DNA of 64,000 nucleotides from Pachyseris speciosa (lineage: Eukaryota > Cnidaria > Anthozoa > Scleractinia > Pachyseridae): the NCBI GenBank assembly GCA_016490735.1, contig JAEMWC010000121.1, positions 42,501 to 106,500 on the forward strand, read 5' to 3'. Each line of letters opens with the position of its first letter. The first letter of the stretch is position 1. The position numbers and the translations under genes were made by a program. Shown here one piece after another: positions 54,522 through 64,000 of the stretch. The notes beneath the pieces are model-generated. The model was not told the origin of the DNA, ran no database searches, and saw nothing but the letters and a program-made list of their open reading frames with translations.

Positions 54522-54910
54522 ATTTAAGTACAAGATTAAACGTCGTTTTCTAGAAGTGGACGCTGACTACATGGGTACAGAAGAGTTATTTTTAAAGTTC
54601 AAGTTTTACTCAAGAGAACTGCAGACTTGCGCCTTGGAATTGGTGCAGGTTTGAGTTTGTGCGTTTTGACGCAAGGGGCTGCATTCAATTTCGCGCGGGA
54701 GCTGTAAAAGACGTTGGCGGCAAGCTTTTTGCTATTCGTAAGCATACTGGCGATTTAACTGGTATCGAAAACGTTCCTGATGTAGCAAAGAGCGAGTTAA
54801 TGACACAAGTAGAAAGACTGGGTATCACACATCAGACATTTCAAGAGTTTGCTTATCGACCTTATCACGTTCAAAAATCGTTATACTTAGTTCGAACAGA
54901 AATTTATTGA
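54522..54910 (+). pseudogene. Unknown protein-coding remnant, one frameshift
   Basis: Not recognised. Directly after the MITE a frame reads FKYKIKRRFLEVDADYMGTE and ELFLKFKFYSRELQTCALEL. Near 54650 the frame shifts by one base and continues EFVRFDARGCIQFRAGAVKD, HTGDLTGIENVPDVAKSEL, TQVERLGITHQTFQEFAYRP, to TGA at 54910. Both halves have good protein composition and join with no splice sites, so it looks like a damaged intronless coding piece whose 5' part is cut by the MITE. Function unknown. Confidence 0.45.
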
Positions 54911-55487
54911 CAATACGATTGACTCAGTGTATACGCGCTTACAATTAATTGTACAAGACAGAGCTAGGCGCAGCAAATACTGAAAACATATGATGCTTTG
55001 GTAAAAATAACCCTTATTAAAGGAAAGTCAGTATTTTATTTACTCGTAGTTCCTTACACAGGAACATTTGTTACGCTATGGCGTTACTTACATGTTGAGA
55101 ACACGTTACTTCTTGAAAAAGCCAAATAAACGGAAAACACGGGTACTTTGATTATTTCCAATCGGTCCTGAATAGTCGTCGAGAGGAGGCTATAAAGGCA
55201 AGATGACCATAAAAGAGCTACATAAATTCTCTTTCATTATCCGACGGTCAACCATCATAACAGTAGAAAATATGATAATATATAGATTTAGCCAAGCCTA
55301 AAAGCGTAGCTCCACGATTATTATTTTTCATTACTGGTATTGACCAACTTCGTATGGCTTTCGTTCCGCTAATATTTTATGTTTAGAGCAGTCAACAAGA
55401 ATTGACCGCGGTTCAAAACCTCAAAACATTACAAGAAAACAATATACGACAAGTACGTTTGTTCGAAAACAAATTTAAGCAATCAAA
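54911..55487. other. No gene seen; repeat word
   Basis: GAGCAGTCAACAAGAATTGACCGCGGTTC at 55384-55412 is the inverse of a word at 60857-60883, so part of this belongs to a dispersed repeat. Confidence 0.4.
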
Positions 55488-55821
55488 AAACGATCAAACA
55501 TTTTCATCCAACATCGTGTTTGACCGCTTAGCCACCTCTCTCAACATTAAATGGCTTTCCATCTAATATCTCAAATGGCTTTTCATCCAACATTTCGCGT
55601 TACGAAGAAATGTTTGATAGCCACCCCAACCAGCAAAACGCGCACAGCCGGTAAAAAGCGACCAAATGAACCACATAAAGGCGAAATTTCAGTGATAATA
55701 CGTAAAAAATCGTTCTGTGGACTCACTCTGTCTAGTGTTTGGTCAAACGTTGTTTGTGCTTTTAGCCACCCAACGTTATGTTTGACAACTGACGATGCTG
55801 GATGAAAATGTGTGATCGTTT
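55488..55821. mobile_element. MITE with internal repeats
   Basis: AAACGATCAAACATTTTCATCC at 55488 is mirrored by GGATGAAAATGTGTGATCGTTT ending at 55821. TTTTCATCCAACAT recurs inside (55578), as do TTTGACC/GTTTGACAAC words. 334 bp, no coding. Confidence 0.8.
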
Positions 55822-55853
55822 AATTTTGCCGGGCTTTAAATCCTTAATTTTAC

Positions 55854-56625
55854 GAGGACTCATTGCGATTACGTGTAAATAAGATAAGAGCAAAAGTTTC
55901 TTAACGCTGTTGAGGCAGCGAGGTCGAAAAACAGTTAGCCAAGCCAACTAAAACACTCGTTCGCTTGCAAACAAACAGGGTGACAAAACAAACAAACAAT
56001 TCAACTATATCTTTGCGTGCAAAACGAGTACAGATGATTGTTATTTATATCCAGTCGAGAGAAAACTACAAGTTTCATTCCTGAACAAAAGTAACAACGA
56101 TTAAACCAAATGTTGAGCTTCAATTATTTAATTTCACTCACTGTCCTGTGTTGTAGAGGTTTCTACCATTTGAAAATACGTAAGCTTTAGTAAAGGAAAA
56201 CAAGCATCCGCAAAAATAGCAAATGGTTTGTCCAAAGAAAGAGCTTCTTCCACAGAGTTTGAGCTACTCTTTCCTCCCATGAATGCCGGTTAACTGTTAA
56301 GTGACCTTTTTTGGTGAAATACAAGATGCCGTGGTAAAGTGAAAGCCGTTGATGCGTTGAATTTTCAACCACACAATCGATCCAGGTTTGAAGCTTTTCC
56401 TGACAAAAATCTTTTGCTGTTCCTTTTATCACTTGAAAATTCACCTTCTGGAGTATCTTTTGACAAGTTATTGATTTTTATGCCTTTTACGCGAATTAAA
56501 AGACAACTTCGATGGAAGAAGATGAAGTAGTTTTGCTCAAAATGAAGAAACCAACTGAACGCAAGATTGCGAGCCGCAGAAAGCGCGCGAAAAATTAAGC
56601 CTCGTTTTGGTTTTGGTTTGGTTTT
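55854..56625 (-). repeat. Inverted duplication, left arm (contains coding remnant)
   Basis: Inverse copy of 57138-57910, about 80 percent alike, from GAGGACTCATTGCGATTACG to GCGCGAAAAATTAAGCCTCG. On the minus strand it carries a possible C-terminal coding segment: GEFSSDKRNSKRFLSGKAS, then, after a TGA, SLDKPFAIFADACFPLLKLT and YFQMVETSTTQDSE before TGA. Confidence 0.8.
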
Positions 56626-57137
56626 GGTTTGGTTGGAACATGCCGACCACTGAAAACTAGAAGGGGGGGTGATTGGGGGGGAGGGGTATTATGCTTGTGA
56701 CTGTTACAGCTTCGTATGAAACTATGTGATATAGGATATTAGCGGAGCTACAGCGGCCCGTAGGCTTATAGAAACCCGTCAAATGCTTTTCTCATGTTAA
56801 AAATGGCTAGCTGTATTGCTCGTGGGCGCGACCGCACGACGACGACGACGACGGAGTCGCACAATAATTAATAATATCCTAATAATAATCATAATAATCC
56901 AACATGGCGGCCATACTCCAGCTTACCAGCTAGTTTACAGCGCACGTCTTTGATACTGGACATTAATCTTACAGCCAGTTGACACCTGTCAAAACAAGGT
57001 ATCCCCTGACCAGTTTCACGTGACCATATCGCGAGCTCAAGTTAAGAACTCATCGAGGTCAGCTGTTTTTTTTTAAAGTTGACCGCTGACCAGGTACTTG
57101 TTTTCGATTGGATCGCAAGCTCAAGCCAACTGTGGGA
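56626..57137. other. Spacer of the inverted duplication
   Basis: Not inverted. Contains GGTTTTGGTTTGG repeats at 56608-56638, G-runs at 56660-56685 and (GAC)n at 56836-56852. No gene. Confidence 0.5.
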
Positions 57138-57910
57138 CACCCAAACCAAAACGAGGCTTAATTTTTCGCGCGCGTTCTGCGGCTCGTAATTTCACATTCA
57201 GTTGGCTTCTTCGTTTTGAGCAAAACAACTTCATCTTCTTCGATCGAAGTTTGTGTTTAAATTCGCGTAAAAAGTATAAAAATCAAGAACTTGTCAAAAA
57301 ATACTCCGGAAGGTGAATTTTCAAGTGATGAGAGGAAGAGCGAAAGAGTTTTCTCAAGAAAAGCTTCAAACTTGGATCGATTGTGCGGTTCAAAAGACAG
57401 TACCATTCAACCCTTCAACGGCTTTCACTTTACCGCACTTTCCCTGAACAAGAAAGGTCACTTAACAGTTCACCTGTATTATTGGGAGGAACTAGTAGCT
57501 CAAACTCTATTGAAGAAGCTCGTTCTTTGGACAAACCATTTGCTATTTTTGCGGATGCTGTTTTTACTCTACTGAAGCTTACGTAGTTTCAAGTGGTAGA
57601 AACCTCTACAAAACAGGACAGTGAGGTACATTAAATAAATAGGAGCTTCACATTTGGTTAAATCGGTGTTTCTTTTGTTTAGGAATGAAACTTGTATTTT
57701 TCTCTCGACTGGATATAAATGACAATCATCTGTACTCGTTTTGGACGCAAAGAAGTAGTTGAATTGTTTGTTTGTTTTGTTACGTTGTTTTCTTTGTAAG
57801 CGAACGAGTGTTTTTCTCGGCTTGTTTGACTGTTTTTCGACCTTGGTACCTGAACAGCGTTAAGAAACTTTTGCCCTTACCTTATTAACATGTAATCGCA
57901 ATGAGTCCTC
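57138..57910 (+). repeat. Inverted duplication, right arm (contains coding remnant)
   Basis: Inverse copy of 55854-56625. In the frame matching the left arm it reads SLDKPFAIFADAVFTLLKLT and then a TAG where the left arm has Tyr, then VVETSTKQDSE. The amino-acid match across the arms in this frame is better than in the other two. Confidence 0.8.
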
Positions 57911-58199
57911 AAGCTCGAGTAAAAAAAAAAAAGACAAAGCCGATCAAATGCATGTGCATGAGCACGTCTCAAAATCTGACATATAGTTGTCAAAATGCTA
58001 TCAAAAATGTCAAAAACCAGCGCGCTTCCCTCGTAATTTGAAAAAGGTTTTAGAGATGTTCGTAGAAGGCTGCCTGTAGAGAACAAGTAAGTTTCGCCGT
58101 CTATAAACATGTCGTCTTAATCTGTTTGAACCGGTAAAGTAAATAAAGTAATAATTTACAATTATTTAAAAATTTAAAATAGGCTAACTCATCGCTATA

Positions 58200-58790
58200 T
58201 CAATTACGTCCTAAAAAATCCCTTAGAAGTTTGCTCCTTAAACGCTTCTTAAAGATTGATTCACTACTGGAAAGTTCTAAAATGGATTCCAAGAAATTCC
58301 AGATGCTGACAGTTCGGTAATAAAAAGTTCTCTGTCCAGAAGCAGTTTGAAAAAGAGGAACATTTAACAATTGCGAACTCCTGGTTGTGTATCTATTTAC
58401 ATCACAACGTTTGGTAAGAAAAAGAGCTTGATATTCAGGAGCGCGACCATATACAGTATACATTTAAAAGCCAAGATAGCATTTCGATAGTAGAGGTGGC
58501 TGGATACTGGAAGCCACCTAAGGCGTTTTAGTTCAGGCGTAACATGATCATATTTCCGAATTCCACTTACTATTTTACACGCAAAGTTTTGTACTGATTG
58601 GAGTCTGTCAATATTTAACTTCGAGCAGTTGGCCCACACGTTTGAACAATAAAACAATTTACTAAACACTAAGCTGTTCATAATTATGATAAGGGCCCTT
58701 CTGTCAAATGCATGTTTGAAGCGCTTGGATGTTAAAAACAGCAAAATGGGTTGACTGGCTGGCTGGCTTTGATAAATTTTAGGCAAGATT
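58200..58790 (-). pseudogene. LINE RT C-terminal part, broken
   Basis: Minus strand: KRFKHAFDRRALIIIMNSLV, FSKLFYCSNVWANCSKLNID, RLQSVQNFACKIVSGIRKYD, HVTPELKRLRWLPVSSHLYY. After a frameshift near 58450 come PEYQALFLTKRCDVNRYTTR and GQRTFYYRTVSIWNFLE. This is the region after the catalytic palm in CR1/L2/Jockey-like non-LTR elements, in the right order. No FADD motif upstream; 5'-truncated. Confidence 0.9.
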
Positions 58791-59236
58791 TCCGCACAGC
58801 CCCAAAGATTAATTATGCATTCAATCTTTGTTCTAAGAAAACAATAGCGGTAACAATGGTAAGCCTTTGGGACTTCTGCTCTTTGTTTCGGAAGTTCTTT
58901 ATTTTCTTTTTGGAAACAGGAAACTTTCTGCTCGTTTTTCCTTCCAAAGCGCTAATTTCAAGTAAATCTTGCTAGGTTTTTTTGGAGTTTTAAAGTAATT
59001 CAGTTTTACCGTACATTGTAGGTGATTCAAATAAAGTTTAGCGGCAGGGTAAGCGGTTAAATCGCTGTATGACCATCTTTTGTATTAACAGACAAAATGT
59101 TTGAAAATAAAATAATTTTCTTACCTGGTGTAGCTCGTTCTTTGCTATCCTTATCGAAATTTTGCAAGAACTCATGACTCATGACTCTTGCGCTCACCAC
59201 GAAAAGCGGATCACGAAGGGACCATAGACTGTTTAC
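58791..59236. other. No gene supported
   Basis: A (GGCT)n-like word at 58754-58768 lies at the edge of the LINE. On the minus strand CTACACCAG with GTAAGA at about 59125 is donor-like and could be an alternative end of the neighbouring exon in another frame. Confidence 0.3.
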
Positions 59237-59885
59237 TGGTGCGTTTGCAACCCTCTTCCTCGTCTTTGCGGACTTCGTAGAGGTCAGCGATATGCATGAG
59301 AAGTTTTCCACAGTGTTCTTTGCCGTAGTACTGACGCCACTTGCATTCCTGTAGGCCGCCCTGGAAAAGTTTTTTGGATGTTCCTGTTCAGCATAAACCT
59401 CGCATTACTCCTCATTGCACCATGTATTTTTAATGACCCGTGTATGGGCACCAGTGTCTGGTTCTTAGAAGTTCAGGCTGTGGCTCGCATGGCTTGTTCT
59501 TCAAATGAGGTTTCGTACACCGCTTGAGTTGTGGTAAATTTGTGCGCCTAACTGTATGTTGGGGCTAATTTATTTTGATGAAAAGCTTGCTGCCATAAAA
59601 CCATGATTTATGGCGCATTGATGCCATTCCATCGCAACCACTCTTCGGCATCCCCACTCATACCCTTCTTGCGATGAAGCTCATGTCTGGCTGAATGCAT
59701 TGCTGCACCCAGGTTGAGGACGTTTTATCAAGCAGGTTTTGTTCCTTACACTGGTCTATGAACCAGTCGTGATCCTGAAGGAACTTCGTAAGAGCGATCA
59801 AGTTCGTTTGGGTCATTTTCGCGCGATAAAACACGTCGTTTTGGTATACAGCAGATGAGAAATAAATATTCCTATCTATTTGCAT
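59237..59885 (-). CDS. Unknown two-exon gene, phase-matched
   Basis: Product not recognised. Exon 1 (59885 down to 59664) starts with a true ATG: MQIDRNIYFSSAVYQNDVF, TQTNLIALTKFLQDHDWFID, TSSTWVQQCIQPDMSFIARR, then donor GTATGA. Exon 2 (59360 down to 59237) follows AACTTTTCCAG and reads GGLQECKWRQYYGKEHCGKL then LMHIADLYEVRKDEEEGCKR, with a donor-like GTAAAC. The join is phase 0 on both sides. Exon 2 mixes Cys, His, Trp and a charged helix, as in small metal-binding or DNA-binding regions, but no family can be named. If exon 2 is read past 59237 it meets a TGA after about seven codons, so it may also be terminal. Confidence 0.5.
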
Positions 59886-60039
59886 TTTTACTTATCTAAA
59901 TGGACCAATGAAAGGGTAGAGGAAACGCATTCTTTTGTACAAAGAACGTCTTCTTTAGTGTATATTGTTATGAAGATTTTTTTAGATGGATATAGGTAAG
60001 ATAAAACTTAGTTATTAACGAGTACCTTGCAATTGGTTT

Positions 60040-60112
60040 GTGTAGCGCAGTGGTAAGATGACGGACTGGTAACAGAAAGCCGAGCTTAGGGCGATGGATC
60101 AGAGCCCAGTAG
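60040..60112 (+). repeat. tRNA-like relic
   Basis: TAGCGCAGTGG matches the A box; CTGGTAA could be an anticodon loop (GGT, threonine-like); GGATCAGAGCC is a poor B box. Acceptor arms do not pair. Probably an old SINE head or tRNA pseudogene. Confidence 0.35.
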
Positions 60113-61298
60113 AGTAGTCAAATAAATTATGCGAGATAGAAAACAAAGAGGGGTCTTGGGACAGAAAAATAGTGGAAAAATAGTGGGGAAAAAATTCGGG
60201 GGAAAAGGAGGAATGTGGGACAGAAAAAGAGAGAGAAACGACGCGATAAATTAATTCCTCTTTTATTGCTACAGTAAGTAATAATTAGCCATGTATATAT
60301 GCGAAACCCTAGGAATAAGTAATTGTCTTAAAAAACAATGAAGCGCATACATAATTAATGAAATAGAATGTATAATTAATGTAGGGGCTGTATGGAAATT
60401 TTATAGTGGGCGGCTCTGCGAGAGAAATGCTGGTGTGGTTTGGCAGGCGCTTTCTTCGTTAACTGGATGATGTTTTGTCACTGAGTATTATTAATTGAAG
60501 AAGGTTCTTCGGAAGACATGGCAAGTAACAGTAAAACTATCAAAGCCTTTTAGTGTTTTGTGTCAGCCAAGGGAAGATTTTGTGGAGTATGGTGCTATTA
60601 TTCAGCTCTGTCGCGTTCCGAGTGATTGCTGCCTCAGTGATTCATGTTGACTGCTCTAAACGATCAGGTGCGGACCTTTTTTTTGCCTTTTCTATGGACA
60701 TTTATGTCAAAATTGCTAAGCAATTTTTTCTAGCTTAATACAAAATATTTTTTATACTTGTCTAATTTCTCCACCTTCTCCAAGAATCTTCGGAGAAATA
60801 TTCGTATTGTGCTTTGTTTTCTTGTATACGTTTGTTGTTCTGTTGTTTCTGAACCGCGGTCAATTCCTGTTGACTGCTGTAAACGATCAGTTTGTAACCT
60901 ATATTTTCTTTTCTAGGGGCATTTATGTCAAAATAAATACAGATTTTCTAGCTTAATCAGTACAAGTTATTTTTATTACTAGCTAGTCTTGTTTAATTTC
61001 TCCACCTTCTCCCTCTTCGAGCCAACACTCGCATTGTACTTTATTCGCTTGTAATGTTTTTTGATCCGCTTTGAATTCCTTTACGCTGTCATCTGAAAGT
61101 AGTTAGGACTCAAGAAGGTCTGTCTTTTTTTTTTTGCAAACGTTTGCTATCGAAAACTCTTTGTTTTCACTGCTGCTGCTCAATTGTTTTGGACACAAAT
61201 TAAGTTGGCCCAAATAAAGCCATGCGAAGTTGCTTGGTGAGTGTGCAGCTCCGATTCTAGGCTTGGCTTTGCTAAAAAGATATATTTTTGGCCTTCAG
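60113..61298. other. No gene supported; diverged tandem unit
   Basis: A ~220-bp unit occurs at least twice: TGTTGACTGCTCTAAACGATCAG / TTGACTGCTGTAAACGATCAG (about 60646 and 60869), each followed by TTCT(A)GGGGCATTTATGTCAAAAT-like and TTTCTCCACCTTCTCC words; a third, weaker start lies near 61070. Confidence 0.5.
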
Positions 61299-61416
61299 GT
61301 TTTCTTTTTTTAATCGCTACATAACAGACTGGAATGGTGTTCCATCGAACATCATGCATGCACCTTCTTTAAGGAGTTTTAAGTCCTATCTATTACATTA
61401 TTTGTGTCAATTTTAA
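61299..61416 (+). pseudogene. LINE ORF2 extreme C-terminus
   Basis: NRYITDWNGVPSNIMHAPSL then RSFKSYLLHYLCQF and TAA: the usual W(N/D)xLP..I..A.SL..FK..L ending of CR1/L2/Jockey-like LINEs. Only this end is left; the 3' untranslated region that follows is interrupted by the element 61435-61881 and resumes with partly duplicated AGGTTAGCTTTG words (61910, 62022). Confidence 0.7.
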
Positions 61417-61434
61417 ATCAGATGTAGCTTGTAA

Positions 61435-61881
61435 CAGGGGCACCCAGGGACAAGTTTCGGTAGGTATCTGTTCGGTGGAGGTTAATCCGCCTTGGGTTTT
61501 CGGCGTCGATTAAAGAGTGCACTCGGATTTTCGTTACTAAAGCGTGACCTAAAAGATTCGTAATTGGGAAATCATAGCCCCTAAGTTTTTCGGAAAGGTC
61601 GTGATTGCTGTTCTTGGCAGTCAAAAACGTCAGCTACCATTTTCGGAAAGAAAATAGTTCCCTAGAAAATTCGTGGAAAGTTCATTTTAGTTTGCATTTT
61701 CTCAAAGGAAAATTTTGTTCCCTAACATTTTCGGGCAATTAAAATTTCAGCTAGGGAAGCCGAACAGATGAAGTTCTTCTAGATAATGAAAACATCACTT
61801 TAAACAGACTTCAAACACTATAAGGTACTTAAAAATTCCTTTCTACAGCGTTTGGTTGATTTGGCTCGTTGGGTGCCCCTG
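61435..61881. mobile_element. Short TIR element with 6-bp duplication
   Basis: CAGGGGCACCCA at 61435 is mirrored by TGGGTGCCCCTG ending at 61881; TTGTAA flanks both ends (61429-61434, 61882-61887). The interior has repeated TTTTCGG/CCGAAAA words (ATTTTCGGAAAG, ATTTTCGTTACT). 447 bp, no coding. Inserted in a LINE 3' region. Confidence 0.8.
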
Positions 61882-62104
61882 TTGTAAGTGACAAGTATGT
61901 AGTTTAATTAGGTTAGCTTTGGATTGTATTTCAATTTTACTTCTTAATTTTTAGTGCCAATCTCAAATCAGGGGTGACCTGTAAGAGAGAAGTATTCGAT
62001 TTAATTTGATTAGGTTAGCTTTGAGCCACGTTTAAATTTCACCTCTTAGTTTTTAGAATGTGTAATATCAGATAATATTCTTTGTATGGGAATTTAGTTT
62101 TTCC

Positions 62105-63572
62105 CAATTATTCTCCAGTCATGCACTTTTTTGTTTTGTATCAACTTAGTTGTATTTGCATGACAAAGTATTATTAAACTTAAAATTAAACTTAAAGTAA
62201 GCTCTTTCTCATTAATGTACACATCCTTTGGACTTCCTTCTCCTTACAATTAATTTTATTAGTAGCTGGTCACACCAATCTTGTGGAATGTTTGGATTAA
62301 ATTTGGCATTAATGTTTAATGGGATTTCTGATGTTTGATGAAGTATGTTGTGCAATTTCAAATGTACATGGAGAAATGTGAGACTAGACCTTACCTTTCT
62401 CGCAAATACAAAATCAAGTTAAGATGGCTAACACGAATATCCAGGACTTTTGCTTTGATGAATCATTACCTTAAATCCTCATACTACATTGTTAATTATC
62501 TTGATAGTGGTATCAAGCAAATGCCAATATTTTATTATCAAATTCCTTGGTCTTGCACTTAACTGGCTAGAAGAGCAACTGGATTTTTTTTTTGAAAACA
62601 CTGTAGGTGCATTGATTGATGAGTTTAATGTTAGCAAGCAGTTTTTTGCGATAGTAAGGTCAAGAAGTAACCGATCAAAAGAAATATCTTGGTCGTAATT
62701 CATGTCATCTAAATACTTTTATTGATTTCCATGTATCTTTCGATTATTTCATAATTTTTTGAGGCATACATAGGTCCAGAGGATAAACAATTTCTGATTT
62801 CCAACTGTCTTATGGGAGGCTGTGGATAACTGAAATTGCAATTATTCTCCAGTCATGCACTTTTTTGTTTTGTATCAACTTAGTTGTATTTGCATGACAA
62901 AGTATTATTAAACTTAAAATTAAACTTAAAGTAAGCTCTTTCTCATTAATGTACACATCCTTTGGACTTCCTTCTCCTTACAATTAATTTTATTAGTAGC
63001 TGGTCACACCAATCTTGTGGAATGTTTGGATTAAATTTGGCATTAATGTTTAATGGGATTTCTGATGTTTGATGAAGTATGTTGTGCAATTTCAAATGTA
63101 CATGGAGAAATGTGAGACTAGACCTTACCTTTCTCGCAAATACAAAATCAAGTTAAGATGGCTAACACGAATATCCAGGACTTTTGCTTTGATGAATCAT
63201 TACCTTAAATCCTCATACTACATTGTTAATTATCTTGATAGTGGTATCAAGCAAATGCCAATATTTTATTATCAAATTCCTTGGTCTTGCACTTAACTGG
63301 CTAGAAGAGCAACTGGATTTTTTTTTTGAAAACACTGTAGGTGCATTGATTGATGAGTTTAATGTTAGCAAGCAGTTTTTTGCGATAGTAAGGTCAAGAA
63401 GTAACCGATCAAAAGAAATATCTTGGTCGTAATTCATGTCATCTAAATACTTTTATTGATTTCCATGTATCTTTCGATTATTTCATAATTTTTTGAGGCA
63501 TACATAGGTCCAGAGGATAAACAATTTCTGATTTCCAACTGTCTTATGGGAGGCTGTGGATAACTGAAATTG
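62105..63572 (+). repeat. Exact 734-bp tandem duplication
   Basis: 62105-62838 and 62839-63572 are identical as far as I could compare them, in head-to-tail order. CA stands at both joints. No gene is recognised in the unit; its reading frames start from TTG and carry no motif. Identity over 734 bp means a very recent event or an assembly artefact. Confidence 0.93.
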
Positions 63573-64000
63573 CATTCATTATGAAGTGATGATCTGAATC
63601 ACTATACATCTGATGTAATACTGATTCAAAGGAGCAATCTCCAGGCTTCTCCACCAATTTCCAGTGGTTCTAAACCATAACTAAGTAGCCTACAGTTGAA
63701 CGCGGAAACAGACCTGTCCTTAGGTATTGCTCTAAGATGTTAATAAATGTTTTGAAATGTTTTGAAAATTTATAGATGCAAACTAGCGTTGCAGGTTCTT
63801 TTTTACACAAAGTATTAAAGATTATCAAAAAAACCTACCTCAATATTTTTATTTTCCTTTTTTAACATCTCCAAACTCAATTTGCACAGGAATTTTTATT
63901 ACCTTACCCATTAGAACGCTTGTTTCTAGAACGGGTGGGGGTCCAAATCCGTAAAAGGGGGGTTCATATCTGCTAGCAGTTCTAGATTAGGGGGTTCAAA
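63573..64000. other. No gene seen
   Basis: AT-rich, ending in a G-rich stretch (GGGTGGGGGTCC, AAAAGGGGGG) that may be the start of a repeat cut by the window edge. Confidence 0.3.

Noticed and set aside
62335..62562. 75-codon frame repeated in both tandem copies
   Set aside because: Repeated only because the DNA is duplicated; it starts at TTG and shows no family motif.

Overview
The window is eukaryotic, AT-rich, intron-bearing and dense in repeats, and it looks animal. The best guess is an anthozoan cnidarian such as a stony coral or sea anemone. That is inferred from the mixture: several Penelope-like elements (PLEs), tRNA-derived SINEs with TATG-type tails, L1-like and CR1/L2-like LINE remains, many short terminal-inverted-repeat (TIR) elements, GT-AG introns and one beta-1,4-galactosyltransferase exon. 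There are no operons, no rRNA and no CRISPR array. Few host exons can be supported; most recognisable sequence is mobile DNA in various stages of decay.

Layout. 1-7.3 kb: little but repeats, including a TA-flanked element at 3773-5270 whose long TIRs are built of a 12-bp minisatellite and which carries a reverse transcriptase (RT) fragment of a PLE. 7.3-10.1 kb: a complete but broken PLE (RT plus GIY-YIG endonuclease) with 260-bp inverted termini, each holding a hammerhead-like core. 11.3 kb: a TATA promoter with a first-exon donor. 14.2 kb: the galactosyltransferase exon on the minus strand. 15.3-16.8 kb: a decayed L1-like LINE. 17.5-20.9 kb: MITEs and SINEs.

20.9-27.0 kb: the most interesting block. 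A 6.1-kb unit is bounded by near-identical ~175-195-bp TIRs and an exact 6-bp target-site duplication (AACACG). It contains a six-exon gene on the plus strand (22013-25219) whose exon phases all agree, encoding a Cys/His-rich, coiled-coil protein of about 420 residues that I cannot assign to a family. One in-frame stop is present, two MITEs sit in its introns, and a Gag-bearing retroelement fragment splits the right TIR. I read this as an autonomous-type DNA transposon of unknown superfamily.

28-36 kb: a three-exon unknown gene segment (28954-31047) with a PLE endonuclease relic in its intron, a 7-bp-TSD MITE, an unknown coding region (32.4-32.9 kb) and a second PLE RT copy (33.2-34.4 kb) that matches the one at 4.1 kb. 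36-40 kb: a SINE, (TC)n tracts and two parts of a LINE RT separated by about 2.4 kb that includes a 404-bp fold-back. 41-49 kb: further fold-backs and MITEs, a SAP-domain Gag-like ORF, and a 109-bp tandem repeat. 50-60 kb: scattered single exons, a ~770-bp inverted duplication (55.9-57.9 kb), a LINE RT end and a two-exon unknown gene on the minus strand (59.2-59.9 kb). 61-64 kb: a LINE tail interrupted by a 6-bp-TSD element, then an exact 734-bp tandem duplication.

The genes do not form a shared pathway; the story is nested and recombined mobile DNA around a few host exons. All family names come from motifs read by eye; no database search was possible.
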